In this document: in pieces, positions 11,881-23,468 of the stretch
How positions within the stretch are numbered: the stretch's first letter is position 1
Layout: each line of letters begins with the position of its first letter
DNA from: Acanthaster planci
Taxonomy: Eukaryota; Echinodermata; Asteroidea; Valvatida; Acanthasteridae
Length of the DNA: 63,989 nt
Assembly (NCBI RefSeq): GCF_001949145.1
Contig: NW_019091430.1
Coordinates: forward strand, 803,585-867,573
Direction of reading: 5' to 3'
Notes under the pieces: generated by a model
What the model was told of the DNA's origin: nothing
Databases searched by the model: none
The model's input: only the letters and a program-made list of their open reading frames with translations
Program-made: the position numbers and the translations under genes

Positions 11881-14800
11881 ATGAAATTTAGCAAATTATG
11901 TTTTCATGGCTTTTTGTTCTCCACCAAACACTCAGATGGGTCACGTAAACTACACACAAACAAGTGAAGTGCACAAACTATAACAAAAAACCTCAAATGG
12001 AATAGAAAGAAAAACCAAGCAAGTTAACTTCCTGTGATGTTTCCTAGATTGTGACACTTTCAAGCAATGACCTACAAATTCACCACTTCTCTCTACAATT
12101 TTCATATCAAGTACATACACGTGTACATGTAGTTTGATACAACTTTTGCAAGTATAAATTTATCAATTTCAATCTATTAATTCTAATGGACAGTGAAACC
12201 TACATGTACATGTACATTTCCGTATCCTTTGACATTAACAATTTAGCAAAACTATTTAAACTATATGTATTTGGAAAAACCATGCACTGTATTTGGATTT
12301 TGCTTCACAGGGGCATGAAATTATGGCTTTTCATCTATCTTATACACGTACATGTACCGGTAGGCACATAATGGCATCTATATTTTGTTCATTTTCAGTT
12401 GTTTCATTTTGGAGGCTTTTTAATATTAAACCGGTAAGGTTTAGTTTTATCTGAACCACTTTCCGATGGTAATATTCCATGTTGCACCTGCCCTAGATGC
12501 AATACTGTTTTCGGCTGAAAATACCGTATTGAGCACGCGGCACAGAGAAAACACACATGCGAGCATGTGCATGTACTACGCTCATGAGGTAGTTCAGATT
12601 TCATCGACACTGGCCACGAGGAACGTTGGGTGCCGATGTACGGTGTGCAGTGTGGCCACCAATGCGTGGTGCACAATGCATGTACATGTACTATGTAGGC
12701 TACCTATAGTATGTACATGCACACGGAAAAAAGCAGGACTATTAACTGCTTTTTTGTCTAGATTTTCGGGACATGCAATCTGCATTATGTAAGATAATTC
12801 TGAGCCATACTATCATAATTATATTGTGCGTATCAGGGATGAAAAAATGGGTATCGGCCCCTTTTTGCGTACATGTATCGGGCATAAATAATTGCGTATC
12901 GACCCTGATACGTAAGTTTGTACGTAGGGAGAACCCTGCTCAAAAACCTTCAACTCCCAGCACTTTGTCATCGATGACATATTAACAGATTACAGTGTAG
13001 TTATGCTACACAAAACTGTTCACAACCATGTAGATCTGCACGATCAACACCACTTGAAGTTCAACACAAGGGATGCTGACCCTAGGAAAACAAGATCACA
13101 GAATCCTCTAACAGTTCCTTCAACAAGAACTTAATGCCTTCAGCAGTCATTCCTCCTACAACCACCAAGGACTGGACAAGACAAGATTTATTAAGTCAGA
13201 TTTCACAGTTATCACAGGCTATACGGTCTTGGCTCTATTGACAAGCTTTGGACCACGCACTACAAGGATATTTGGGACCAGGGTTTGGGTAGACATCCCC
13301 GGATAAGTCAGTAGTAGGCCTACTGGTATAAACATCAAGGGAAGGATGGGTAGGCCTACATGTAGCCCAGGTTGGACGTTGTCTTCATTTCATTACGACT
13401 GACATCCAGGGTATAAAAGTTGTGTACAAAACGACCGCAAAAACGGTTCTAATTTGTTCTTGGTTTACCTTGGTGAAGAAACCAATTTTACACGCTTACA
13501 AGTTCTTTGTGGCCTTATCTATCTGCCTAGGGGTTTAGGAATTTCAGAACGAACCATGGACTGCAAAATCAAGGAAAATAAGTGAGAGACAACGTTACTT
13601 TTGTAGACGTAATTCATCTGTTCTTGAGTTGTAAAGTGCACGCACGTACAGGAATCCGAGCTGCGTGTACGCACTATGCGTGCACGATTTCCAATGAAGG
13701 TCTGTTGCATGCCTGCTACACGGAGGCCATGACTGGTACCCAGCTTTAACCCGCGTGCCGTCGAAATGATATAAAAAAATGCAGTTCTGTTTTTGTTGGA
13801 TCGTGGGCTTCAGACTGACCAATTAACCCCCTACTGGTTACCCCTAAAATGTTCAGATTTTGTTCTGCTTTATATTTCCGTTTATAAACATAAATTTGTA
13901 ACACAACCTGCTATTTTATAAGAATAACCTCACTTAGTGTAGAAGGCTTTGTATATGCAGGGTTCTTGTACGGGAATAAGTTCATCAACAATCTCTCTTT
14001 GAAGTGTTTAACATGTTTAATTTGTTCGTAGAGTTTTTATTGGTTAAAGATGTATAAATGCACAATATTGTAGAGATCCAATTTTTATTTTATATGAAAC
14101 AGCGGCATATCTTGATAATTGAGGAATAAAAAAGGAGGATTACATTACGGGCATGATGATCGTGATGAACAGGCAAGAGCGATGCTCTACTGATCGGGAA
14201 CACAGTATGCAAAGGCAGTACTGGTGCACACGTGCGGTAAGTAGCAATCATGCACAAATTGTGCTGTTGATCGGCCTTTCCTTTTTCTATTCGTAAACTA
14301 AACATACAATAAGCAGACTGAATTGGTAATTGGCTGTGACAAGTTGGATTTTAGAGCAATGGACAGGTAGCTAGACTGTGTTGAAGTTTTAAAAATATCT
14401 CCTAATTAAATCATACAGTTTTTGGGGGGTGGGGAGATGCTCTCTTAAAATCCTCAGCCTCACATAGGCCTACGTCAAACAGCTGGGAACTCAAATTCAT
14501 GTGCACTACATGTACATGTATGTAGTTGTTTGGAGTCCTCTGTAATCATAAATGCCTTCCGATATTCTTGTCAATGTTTTTCACCGTGAAGAAATCATGT
14601 CGGCGAACAGTTTTGTCAGTGGGCTTAAAATTCATTGGCTTGGGAGGTTGATGTTTATGGTCATGCTGGAGCTCTGTCTGATCATCGGGCGATGGATCCC
14701 CAACAATGTGCAATTTTAAAATACTCAATAATCTCAAAATAGGTGATTTTTTGTTTTTAAATTCAGGCCCAAGAGATTATGATTGCTAATCGTCGTTATT

Positions 14801-15894
14801 GACTCTCATCGTCAGTCTAGTTTATTACAAAATACCTATCTGTGCCAGCGCGTTCTGGAAAAGTTCTCCATCTCTAAAAAAAATGTATTCGGTATAACTT
14901 TTAAAATGGGACAAATCAAGAGATATGAGTAAATTACTAGCAATGGAAATGTGCCAAAGCCTTGCTGGATAATACCCTCTCTCCTCCACACAGAACTGCC
15001 GTGAGTCCCTTAGCTTCTATCAAATTTTGTGGACACCGTTTGTCTATTTTAAGTTCACCTGTTAACACATAACACATGCTAAAAAAGGCCAGGATTTGTA
15101 CAAATCATGAATTTTAGCTTTCCTGTACTGGCCATAGGAGACTCAGCTTGCATACAGGTAACTAGGCCAACTGTCACCAATGCATGCCACAGCCTCGCCC
15201 CCATCCCGATGTTGTGTGTACTCGGCATGGAGATCAATGGTACTCATGGCTGAGAACCATGTTTTGCGTTACATGCTTTATGTAAACGTCTAAACCAGTG
15301 GATTCGGTTAGACTTCAGTTTTGCTGGTTCCAGTCAGAACATGTAGTTTTGACGTGCATGTACGCAGTCTCGGAATCTCGTGCACCAGGTAGTTGCACGC
15401 GCACACCGTACGAACTGCACTGGAGAATGGCTGAAAACAGTCCACAACAATGGCCAGAATTAACGTTACCCGGTACATCTGACTTTATTTTCCCATTTTG
15501 TCTTTGATGGTGATGTGTCAAATTTCTTAACTCACCAGACCTGGAGATAAGGATGCATAGGAGTTACAGACATGAAATTGGCTCCTTGGAAAAGGTAGAA
15601 GTGTTGAAAATTTTAGTTACAAAATTTTTCGCCCAATTTGCACCCTTTACATCCTGGACTCCCTCTGAAACGTACTGTAGTATGGTCAGGGAGTCTACCT
15701 GGGCTAGGGCAGGTCCAAATCTGAACCAGAAAAGCAAGATTACCCAAAGAGACAACCGGTTTAACTTAGGCCAAACTGGGCGATGTGGTTAGGGGCGAAG
15801 TGGTAAGGAGGGGGTGAAGTGGACATGGGACCAAGTGACTGTGAAGCAGTAGGTACTCATGCAGTCTAGAATGGCTAATGAGACGGAAAATAGG
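11881..15894. other. non-coding stretch, nothing recognised
   Basis: TACATG words occur (12200, 12345, 12680, 14510), and no exon or complete element was identified. The part at 13010-13330 is less AT-rich and might be decayed element sequence, but I could not assign it. Confidence 0.4.
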
Positions 15895-16096
15895 GACATA
15901 ATGGGGGCCCCTAGGTTACTTCAAGAACTCTTAGTCATAAACTCTGTGAAACTCCGTGTGACTTTGAGGAGCCAAGGTTTACATGGCGTCGTAACGCTAT
16001 GGGGTTTTAAATTGAAATTTTGTGGTGAAATGGTTCACAGCTGTAAGAAAGCTATGACTCTATGAGCTCAAATTTTCCCCTGTCAGCATACCTGCT

Positions 16097-16659
16097 TAAT
16101 CTATACATGTACCTCCTAAAAAGGGGATAACAAAAGTTTCAGAGCATGAGATGGAGTATTTTTGAAACAAAATGAGATTTTTGCTCACCAATTTCTCACT
16201 TCCACCCATTGGCTGTCGTTCCATTCGTGCCTTTCGTGTTTATCAGACTGCACATGCTTTGTGCCCACTAATGACTACGCTTGCTCCTTATCTTGGCTCG
16301 ACCATTTTCGGTGGCGGGGGATGACATCTTGTGTTGTTTTCATCATGGGACCGTCCAAGCTGCTGCTGCCACCTGGAAACACGTATCGGGCAAGATACGC
16401 GACTGTGCTGCGCTGTGTGTGATGTTATCCCCTGCTACTGAAAATGGTCAAGCTACTGTAAGATGCAGAGCAAGCGTGGTCATTGGTGGGCTCAACACAT
16501 GCACAACCTGATACACACGAATGGCACAATCAGAGCAGCAGTCAACGGGGTGCACGCAAGAAATGGGTGGGTAAAAATCTCATTTTTTTCCCTAAAATAC
16601 TTTGTCTCATGCTCTGAAACTTTTGTTATCCCCTGTTTAGGAGGTATATATGTAGATTA
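16097..16659. mobile_element. palindromic MITE-like element nested in the foldback
   Basis: The ends are inverted copies over about 100 bp. The left end has ACCTCCTAAAAAGGGGATAA, CAAAAGTTTCAGAGCATGAG and AATGAGATTTTT. The right end has their complements, including CTCATGCTCTGAAACTTTTG and TTATCCCCTGTTTAGGAGGT. Pairing continues inside (ACCATTTTC with GAAAATGGT, GGGGATGACATC with GATGTTATCCCC), so nearly the whole 560 bp could fold on itself around 16380. Confidence 0.65.
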
Positions 16660-16664
16660 CACTG

Positions 16665-17780
16665 GGGAGTCCGGCACTTTTCCTTTTTTTTTTGTTTGAC
16701 CCCCACAAACTTTGTACAATTCGGACAGAGAATTGCCAAAGAAATTGAATGGTATAAAATTGAGCTCAATAGCTGTAAAATCAAAATTAGGTGTACTTAG
16801 TCCATCACATTTTGGAGGTGGAGAAAGTTTTATTTTCATCAATGTATTTCAATCACATGGAGTCTTGTTCCTCATCGGTTCCACTTCCAGACATGCCAGA
16901 GTTGGACAAAGATCTGTAGTTACATGTAAGTCACAGAGGAAGTGTATTAAAAGTAAACAATATCTTTTATTATGGAGAACTTTATCACTAATAAACACAG
17001 GATACATGTACATGTATAGAGTAACATGGACAGTTGAGTTGGACTTGAAATTGTAAGTGATGTGTGAAAGATCACTGAAGCATAGATTTGATGTGATATT
17101 TTATCATCAATAAATGGCTACAAAAATAGGGGACCAAGTGTGTCAGGTTTCATCTTGCTCCCCGTGCACCATCCATCAATCTAATGCACATCCCATATGT
17201 GCACAGTTGACATTTTTGTCACATTTTTGACAAAAAAAACCAACTTCTTTTTCTTCCTTAAATTCTAAGCTTCTAAACAAACACCGCTTCATATATGTTT
17301 CATCAATTCCTTATACATGTACATGTTTTGGGGGATTTTTAACAGAAAATGTACATTTTTGTTACCTTTTTGTAGTCTTCACAAACCAAAACAAGGCTTG
17401 ACGGTGCTTTAGTCAAATGCCTCAAGTCATACCCGCCACATCAAATGAAAGAGTATTTTAAGCTCTACAAGATGATGACATAATCATTCCAAACCCGGTT
17501 GAGTGTCGCAAGACAACAAGCAAAGATGGCCGCACACAGTTGTTGACGTGGTGTTGAGTGGCTCCGATCTTACATTTTTTTCATCATACTTTACAGCCAA
17601 AACTTGACATAAACAGACATTATAAATGGCACTAACACAAATTTCAGTTCTTTTACAACACAACTGCCTTTTAAAATATTGAATTTGATGCACAAACAGG
17701 ATAGAAATCATTGATTGAAAACAAACACTTTTACACACTTCCGGATATAAAATTTAGAGATGCCATTTTGCTGGACTCCC
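16665..17780. mobile_element. possible short-TIR DNA element
   Basis: Short inverted ends, GGGAGTCCGGCA at the left and TGCTGGACTCCC at the right, bound a 1.1 kb AT-rich interior with no coding sequence. It sits exactly between the palindromic element and the right arm of the larger foldback. The inverted repeat is short, so chance is not excluded. Confidence 0.35.
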
Positions 17781-18003
17781 TAATTAAGCAGGTAGGCCTA
17801 TGCTGACAGGAGAAAATTTGACTAAGTTAGGCCTAACCATGCTAACAGTTTAATTTCTAACCACTGCTTACGGCTGTGAGCACCACAAAAATTTGATTCC
17901 AAATCTCCATAGCATTACGGCGCCATATAAACCTTGTCTCCTCTTAGTCACACAGAGTATCACGGAGTTAGTGATTTTGAGTTCTTGAAGTAGGCCTACC
18001 CTG

Positions 18004-18606
18004 ACTGCCGATCCATCCTTAGCCACACATCCATATGCGCAATTTCGTGTCGGCGCATCTTCGTGGGCGCAATTTCTTTTGCACACGAACATGATCCTTG
18101 ACCTTTCCGTTTTCTAAAAACCATTTATTGAATGGTTTCACTCACGTTATTCAGGTATTTTTAAAATAAGACTGTTGAACAATACGTCACTTGACCCCTC
18201 ATCGTCTCGACAGCTGTTCCATGTCAAGACGTATGTAATTAACAGACTGAGCAATAAGATACTACATGTACCAATGGGCTCTTCCAAAACTTTGGCAGCA
18301 GTTTAGATGTCTTGACATGGAAGAGCCGTCGAGACGATGAGGGGTCAAGTGACGTAATGTTCAACGACCTTATTTTAAAGATGGCGACTGAGAGAGCGAG
18401 CCCGTTAGATTGAATGAATAAAGGCAAAAAGACAGGAAAATACCTGAATAACGTGAGTGAAATTATTCAATAATGGTTTTTAGAAAATGGAAAGGTCAAG
18501 GCTCACGTTCGTGTGCCAAAGAAATTACGCCCACGATGATAAGTGGGTGCGCCGGATTGCGAAATTGCATAGACGGATGTGTGGCTAAGGATAAATCGGG
18601 AGTGAT
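18004..18606. mobile_element. 600-bp hairpin element
   Basis: The left arm contains TTAGCCACACATCC, GCGCAATTTC, CCTTGACCTTTCC, CTCACGTTATTCAGGTATTTT and TTGACCCCTCATCGTCTCGA. Each recurs in reverse complement between about 18325 and 18606. The two arms meet around 18280. It directly abuts the right arm of the 15895-18010 foldback. Confidence 0.65.
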
Positions 18607-21134
18607 CCGTGCCACACTAGTGGGGCTAGGATCGGGAGTGAGAGTCCGTGCCACACATCTGTCTATGCTACTACATGTACGTACGACGAGGTACAGTGTA
18701 AGCCTCATGCCTAAACATTTTCAGACATGTCAGACACGTCTCATACTAGGGTTTGTGTCCTGGGGCATCAATTGTTGTCGGTATATGGAATTCTTTCCTA
18801 CATGATAAATATCTTCAAATAATCTTACCGAAAGCAAACGTTGTTTCCTCACAAACTGGAAGAATTTAGAAGGAGAAAACCCCGGTCAATGCCGGTGTTT
18901 GCAGGTCATGCAACCCGCCATCTTGTAACTACAGGAATGCACTGCCGCGCATGCGTACATGTTAAAATATTGTACCGTACAAAACTAACCAAGTGGTGGC
19001 GCTCTATGTAAATAACTGGGTCTAGCATGCAGTGGAGGGCCGGCGGGCACGAAGTTTTTTTCACACACTACACTCCGGGTAACCGGACTTGAATAAAAGC
19101 TGTAATTGTAACTCCGGCAGACTTGTTTTTTTCACAGGCAAGTTAAGTCCGACATTTCATTTCACTTTAAATGATAATGCCTAACGGCGATGTATCACAT
19201 TTTGAGACTAAACAGAGAAAGCTTCTACGAGGCGCGAAGACATGTCTCGTCTCAAGAGGCAGCAAAACCAGTTTACCCATATGAAAAGTACATGTACCGG
19301 TGCATGGTGCATCCCCAGACAGTTGTGAAATAAAATGCGTAGCGGGGGCTTTGAGTGGCTGGGGGATGCACAAAGCTGTATAATTTGCTCAGCGTAGAAA
19401 ATATTTTTCTAAGCAAAAAAAAAATTTGAAGCACTGAGTAGACGGTCAATAAATAGACTATTGAGACTCTACAATAGCACAGCAATTATCTTTCTAATGG
19501 AATGGAAAGCACCGACACTTCCAAAAATGATACATGAACAAGCATCTTTCTCTGGCGGGGGATTCTTTTCAATTAACATGAAAACTTTGGACAGTTCAAG
19601 AAAAAAATCTCCATCCTGCCCTCTCCCAACCCCTGACTCAAAATCTGAACACATCACTGCTTTTAAAGTACATGTGGGAAAACGTAGTAAGAAGGTAACT
19701 TGACAATGAGCTTCAGTCAACTGGCAATGTTTAATGAAGGCATTTCAGCCCTTCTGCTCTGGAAACATTCATTTACACAACTGAAGGTTTTCCTCAGTTT
19801 TGGTTTCAATAAGTCTTTAATAGAATAAAATGTATTTCATTCTTAACAGTACAAAATGTACTTCAGAATGCACAAAATTTTATCCTTCTACATAACACAC
19901 AGTGTGCTGGTGCGAACATTATTGCATAATAGTTTTTGCACTTAACTAAATACAAAAAATAACACAAAACTCATGGACTACTCAAATTTACTTTTCAAAT
20001 TTTCCTTTTATAACTGTGAAAATAGGAAAATACCTTCTTTGAGGACAGACCACACATTTCAAACACTGCACAGTATGGGGTGCTACAGTGAGTACAGCAC
20101 ACCTCTCACAATTACTGTATAGAACCCAGTTTCAACGCCTGGCATTAGCCTCGTGACTAGAGTTGTTTAATGATTCTTGGAACCACAAGGGTTCCTCTCA
20201 AGGCTCTGTAGTTTTTCTTCCTCCACAATGATCAACACTTGTGAAGCCATGATCATACATGGATGGTCCAGCAGCTCTCTCTAACATCTTTACATGCTTT
20301 AAACTTGACCGCATCGTGGCTACATGTACATCTTCTGTCATTCAGCCTTGTGGTTACCACTGCCTACCAGTCAAGATTATTAATCTTCCAATAGAAAAAA
20401 CCTCGGAAAGGATTTTCCTTAAGTTACTGACATAATTCATAGTCAGCCACAACTCAATACAGTACATGTATATCAAAGTTTATAAAAAAATTGAGTCTTT
20501 TCAAACCTGTCCACATTTATAATATCAGTCTATTAGGAATGTGTACATACTTCAATGTGGCCAGTATTATTTTCTAATGCACATTTTGCTCCCAAAGAAA
20601 TGAAACTTATCCTTTTGATAACAAACATCCTGTTTGGATAGAATGCTGCACATACATGTAAGCCAGTCATTGTGAATGAAATGTTGTGAAACTGATTTTG
20701 TACATAACCTGGATATGACTAAAGAAGAACCCTGATTTACTTATTCTGCTTTAATTACCAATTTTCTAATTTTCACAAGTAATGCACTTATTGTGAGAAA
20801 TCTGACAAAATGCACTCCAAGAGAGCCCTACAATAAGTCCCCTCATAAAATGGAAATTTCAAGTATCACATGCCTAATTACAATATCAATATTTGCATAG
20901 AGCAAAATAAAGCAACGTTTCAGACAGTGAGATTTAATCTACAGAAAATCTTTTCAGGAGAACATAGATTATGCTGCTGCAGCATAGTATTTGACTAGTT
21001 TCCTCAATACCAACAATTGGAACTCAACACTAGGTTACAACCGGGAAATCATGGGGAGAACTCTCAGTGTTTTTCAATTTGTAATGCACAAGACATAAAA
21101 TAAAAAAACAAAACCAGGAAATGTTGCATGTTCA
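18607..21134. other. intergenic DNA and probable 3' UTR of the phosphatase
   Basis: No coding exon was recognised. From about 19830 to 21134 the sequence is AT-rich and uniform, as expected for the 3' untranslated region of the minus-strand phosphatase. Minus-strand ATTAAA signals lie at 20755-20750 and near 20930. The true cleavage site cannot be fixed. Confidence 0.4.
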
Positions 21135-21331
21135 TCACAGCCCTTCCTCTGATAGTTTTGCATTCAACTCGCATAGCTGTTTCATGAATGAGTCATTTGG
21201 GCATACTTCCCGCTTTGCCCTAACAGTCCTGAGTGCATCACGTACATCCATGCCACGCTTGATCATCAGGAAGGCGACAACAACAGTCACTGAACGGCTG
21301 AATCCTTCCACGCAGTGAACAAGAATCTTGC
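21135..21331 (-). CDS. dusp3-like: dusp3-like exon 4 (active-site exon)
   Basis: The acceptor is CATTGACAG. The two leading bases complete a Gly codon begun in exon 3. The exon encodes KILVHCVEGFSRS and the C-terminal helices, ending GAG GAA GGG CTG TGA. Confidence 0.9.
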
Positions 21332-23468
21332 CTGTCAATGAAATCAAAATTGGAATAAGTGGCATCAAAATTTGCAACAAATTTTGAATGTGGATTGTAA
21401 CAAATTGGGAAATTGTGCTTTTCCTAAATGGGAATGTGACCTGTTGTAATTGGAATTTTTTTCTACTTGGAAGACTTTTCAGAAGCTTGGTGATGGCAAA
21501 CATATTTGCTCTATGTGGTCAATCTGCTATTTGTTGGTGAAATTGGGCCCTGGTTACAGGTCTCTGCCTACCTTATACGCTGCGGGGACGGGAACGAATC
21601 TGTTATACAAGTGTGACCATTGATCAGTACCGTGGTAATATATGCAAAAACATATCATGGGTACCACAACAACTGACTACATGAGCGAAAACAGTTCCCC
21701 TCGGGTGCTATGCATCCCTCGGGTGTTTAAAATGTCATATCCCACATCACAGCAGGATTGTTAATTATCACACAAGCACAATTGAAACATAGGATAATGT
21801 GGGCATCAATTTCCCATATCTCATGAAGCCAAAGGCCAAGTGGTATCTGGAACACAGAAGCACTACATTATTCCATGCTCCATGAGCACGAGTGTGAAAA
21901 TGAATTTATCTTCAAGCAAACTTGACATGCAGTAAAGATTTTACTAGGACCTGTGTGTGCAAACGCCTTACCATTGAAAATACAGTATATTTTCTAGATG
22001 TGCATTTTGCTATTAGCGTTGAGTTAGAATAGTGCATTATGCGGGGTTTGATATAAACCATGCAATACATGTATATCACACTGTTTGTTGCCATGGATTG
22101 ACCAATCAGTACTGAGAATTCAAGTTTGCTTGAATATAAGACTTAATAAACACAATCATCTCTGTGAAACCTTTGGCACACATTTTCAATGGTTAAAATC
22201 CAAGAACATTTACCAAGGCTGTGTGTAAAAAAGTGCGAGCCAATGTCTTCTGTCGGATACTTAGTCTGTCAGTCAATCTAGCAAGCTTGTAGACACCTGT
22301 TCTTACCTTGATTCTCCAGAGCATTTTCTATGTAATTGGATGTATCATACAGGAAGGCAGAGATGTTGAACTTAAGGTTATCTGAAGCCTTAATGGCCTT
22401 GAATGTTATCCCTGTGTCCTGCAAATGTAACATAGAAATATTAAGCGACAGTGTGCCAAAAAGCATTTCTGATGTCAGCTCTGTGATCTGTGACCACAAA
22501 ATAAAAGGCTCTTTTTCAGAGATGTGGTTTTGAAGATGTGGCGCTACACAAAACTAATGTTTTCATTTGCTTTGGACAGATTATCGTCCAATCATCAATA
22601 CATCACTTCAGAGTTGGGTTTTCTACAGAGACAATAATACCGGTACCTTGTAGTACTCCTCATCTGTGTCAACATGGCCAAATCCAACGCCCTGTGCTGT
22701 GTTCAAGATATGAGTAATACCAGCTTTCTTCAGCGATTCTTTGCTCAGGGCAAAGCTCTGTAATGCATAAAAAATAAGCACTTAGTACCTCTGACAAATT
22801 TTAGGTACCAAACATTAAATGCTGGGATACTCACATAACAGGGCTAGAACTGAGGTTGTCCTACAAATTGTGATTACGTGTAGTTTTGTTTTATGAGCTT
22901 TCCGGGAGAAATGAGGCAGAACAATTTGAAATTCACCCTTTCCTGTGCAAACCAATCAAACTTCATGACAGGTTGCAAAATTAGGAACCTGGCAACTATA
23001 TGATCATGTTAGTTTATACATGAACTAGCCCACATATGAAAATCAAATCAGTGAGGTTTTTGTTTACATTCGCTCTCCCTCTCTTCATAGTTATGTTGTC
23101 CATATACACTCATGCAATGTAATGAGTTGTTCCTAACTTCATAAGTGTCTCGTAGACCTGTAGGCTTACAAAATAAAATTGGTCCCCAAAAATCAGCAGT
23201 AGGCCTAACGCCACTGCCTGAGCTTTGACTGAGTGATTGAATGATGCCAAAGAAACGTGGTTGATTGGGAGTACTTGCAGTTTGAATTTTACCTTTCCCT
23301 ACCCAATAAAGCTGGTTCTCACTTTTCGCTTATGAAGACATTCGGGTAGACTTCGTCACAGGATCTCGAAGGCATTACAATGCAGAAACCATCTCCACCC
23401 TGGACTATGAAAATAAGATCCTCGGGTGTGCAGGGAGACCTACATGCAGCCTTGTTTTCAGATGCCAT
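21135..23468 (-). CDS. dusp3-like: dual-specificity phosphatase, VHR/DUSP3-like, 4 exons, 187 aa
   Basis: This is a small cysteine-dependent phosphatase that removes phosphate from Tyr and Thr/Ser; vertebrate VHR acts on ERK and JNK. Exons are 23468-23323, 22755-22647, 22418-22307 and 21331-21135, all with GT-AG borders and matching phases, giving 188 codons including TGA. Human VHR has 185 residues. The signature HCVEGFSRS is at about 128-136, with catalytic Cys129 and Arg135. The general acid is probably Asp98 in KASDNLKFN, matching VHR IKANDTQEFN. The amino-terminal half follows VHR closely: the CDEVYPNVFI segment, then GITHILNTAQG, then the C-terminal CPNDSFMKQLCELN. There is no MAPK-docking or membrane segment. 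The acceptor of exon 2 is the second AG of CAGAG, because only that keeps the frame. The call to the DUSP3 branch is strong; one-to-one orthology is not tested. Confidence 0.9.
21855..22135. repeat. small dispersed element in the dusp3-like gene (family also at 58.9 and 59.5 kb)
   Basis: It contains CATTATTCCATGCTCCATGAGCACGAG at one end. At the other end is a segment whose reverse complement (CAAACTTGAATTCTCAGT, CTGATTGGTC, ATGGCAACAAACAGTGTGAT) recurs at 58915-59000. It lies in intron 3 of the phosphatase. Confidence 0.55.
22307..22418 (-). CDS. dusp3-like: dusp3-like exon 3
   Basis: The exon runs from a TTTGCAG acceptor to a GTAAGA donor. It encodes DTGITFKAIKASDNLKFN and the helix that leads to the active-site loop, including the likely general acid Asp98. 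Confidence 0.88.
22647..22755 (-). CDS. dusp3-like: dusp3-like exon 2
   Basis: The exon encodes FALSKESLKKAGITHILNTAQG and more, ending EEYYK at a GTACCG donor. Tandem acceptors (CAG then AG) precede it. Using the second keeps the frame and gives an Asn codon across the junction. Confidence 0.85.
23323..23468 (-). CDS. dusp3-like: dusp3-like exon 1 with start codon
   Basis: The start ATG is at 23468-23466 and the donor is GTGAGA. The 48 codons include TPEDLIFIVQGGDGFCIV and CDEVYPNVFISE, which align by eye with the amino terminus of VHR. No other in-frame ATG lies close upstream. Confidence 0.85.

Larger units (their letters stand above)
15895..18010. mobile_element. foldback element with arms of about 210 bp
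   Basis: The left arm (about 15895-16105) and right arm (about 17780-18010) are inverted copies. Left-arm landmarks are ACTTCAAGAACTC, CCGTGTGACT, TTTACATGGCGTCGTAACGC and TGTCAGCATACCTGCTTAAT. Each recurs reverse-complemented in the right arm with scattered substitutions. The interior holds two further inverted-repeat units (16097-16659 and 16665-17780), so the structure is nested. No transposase frame is visible. Confidence 0.65.
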
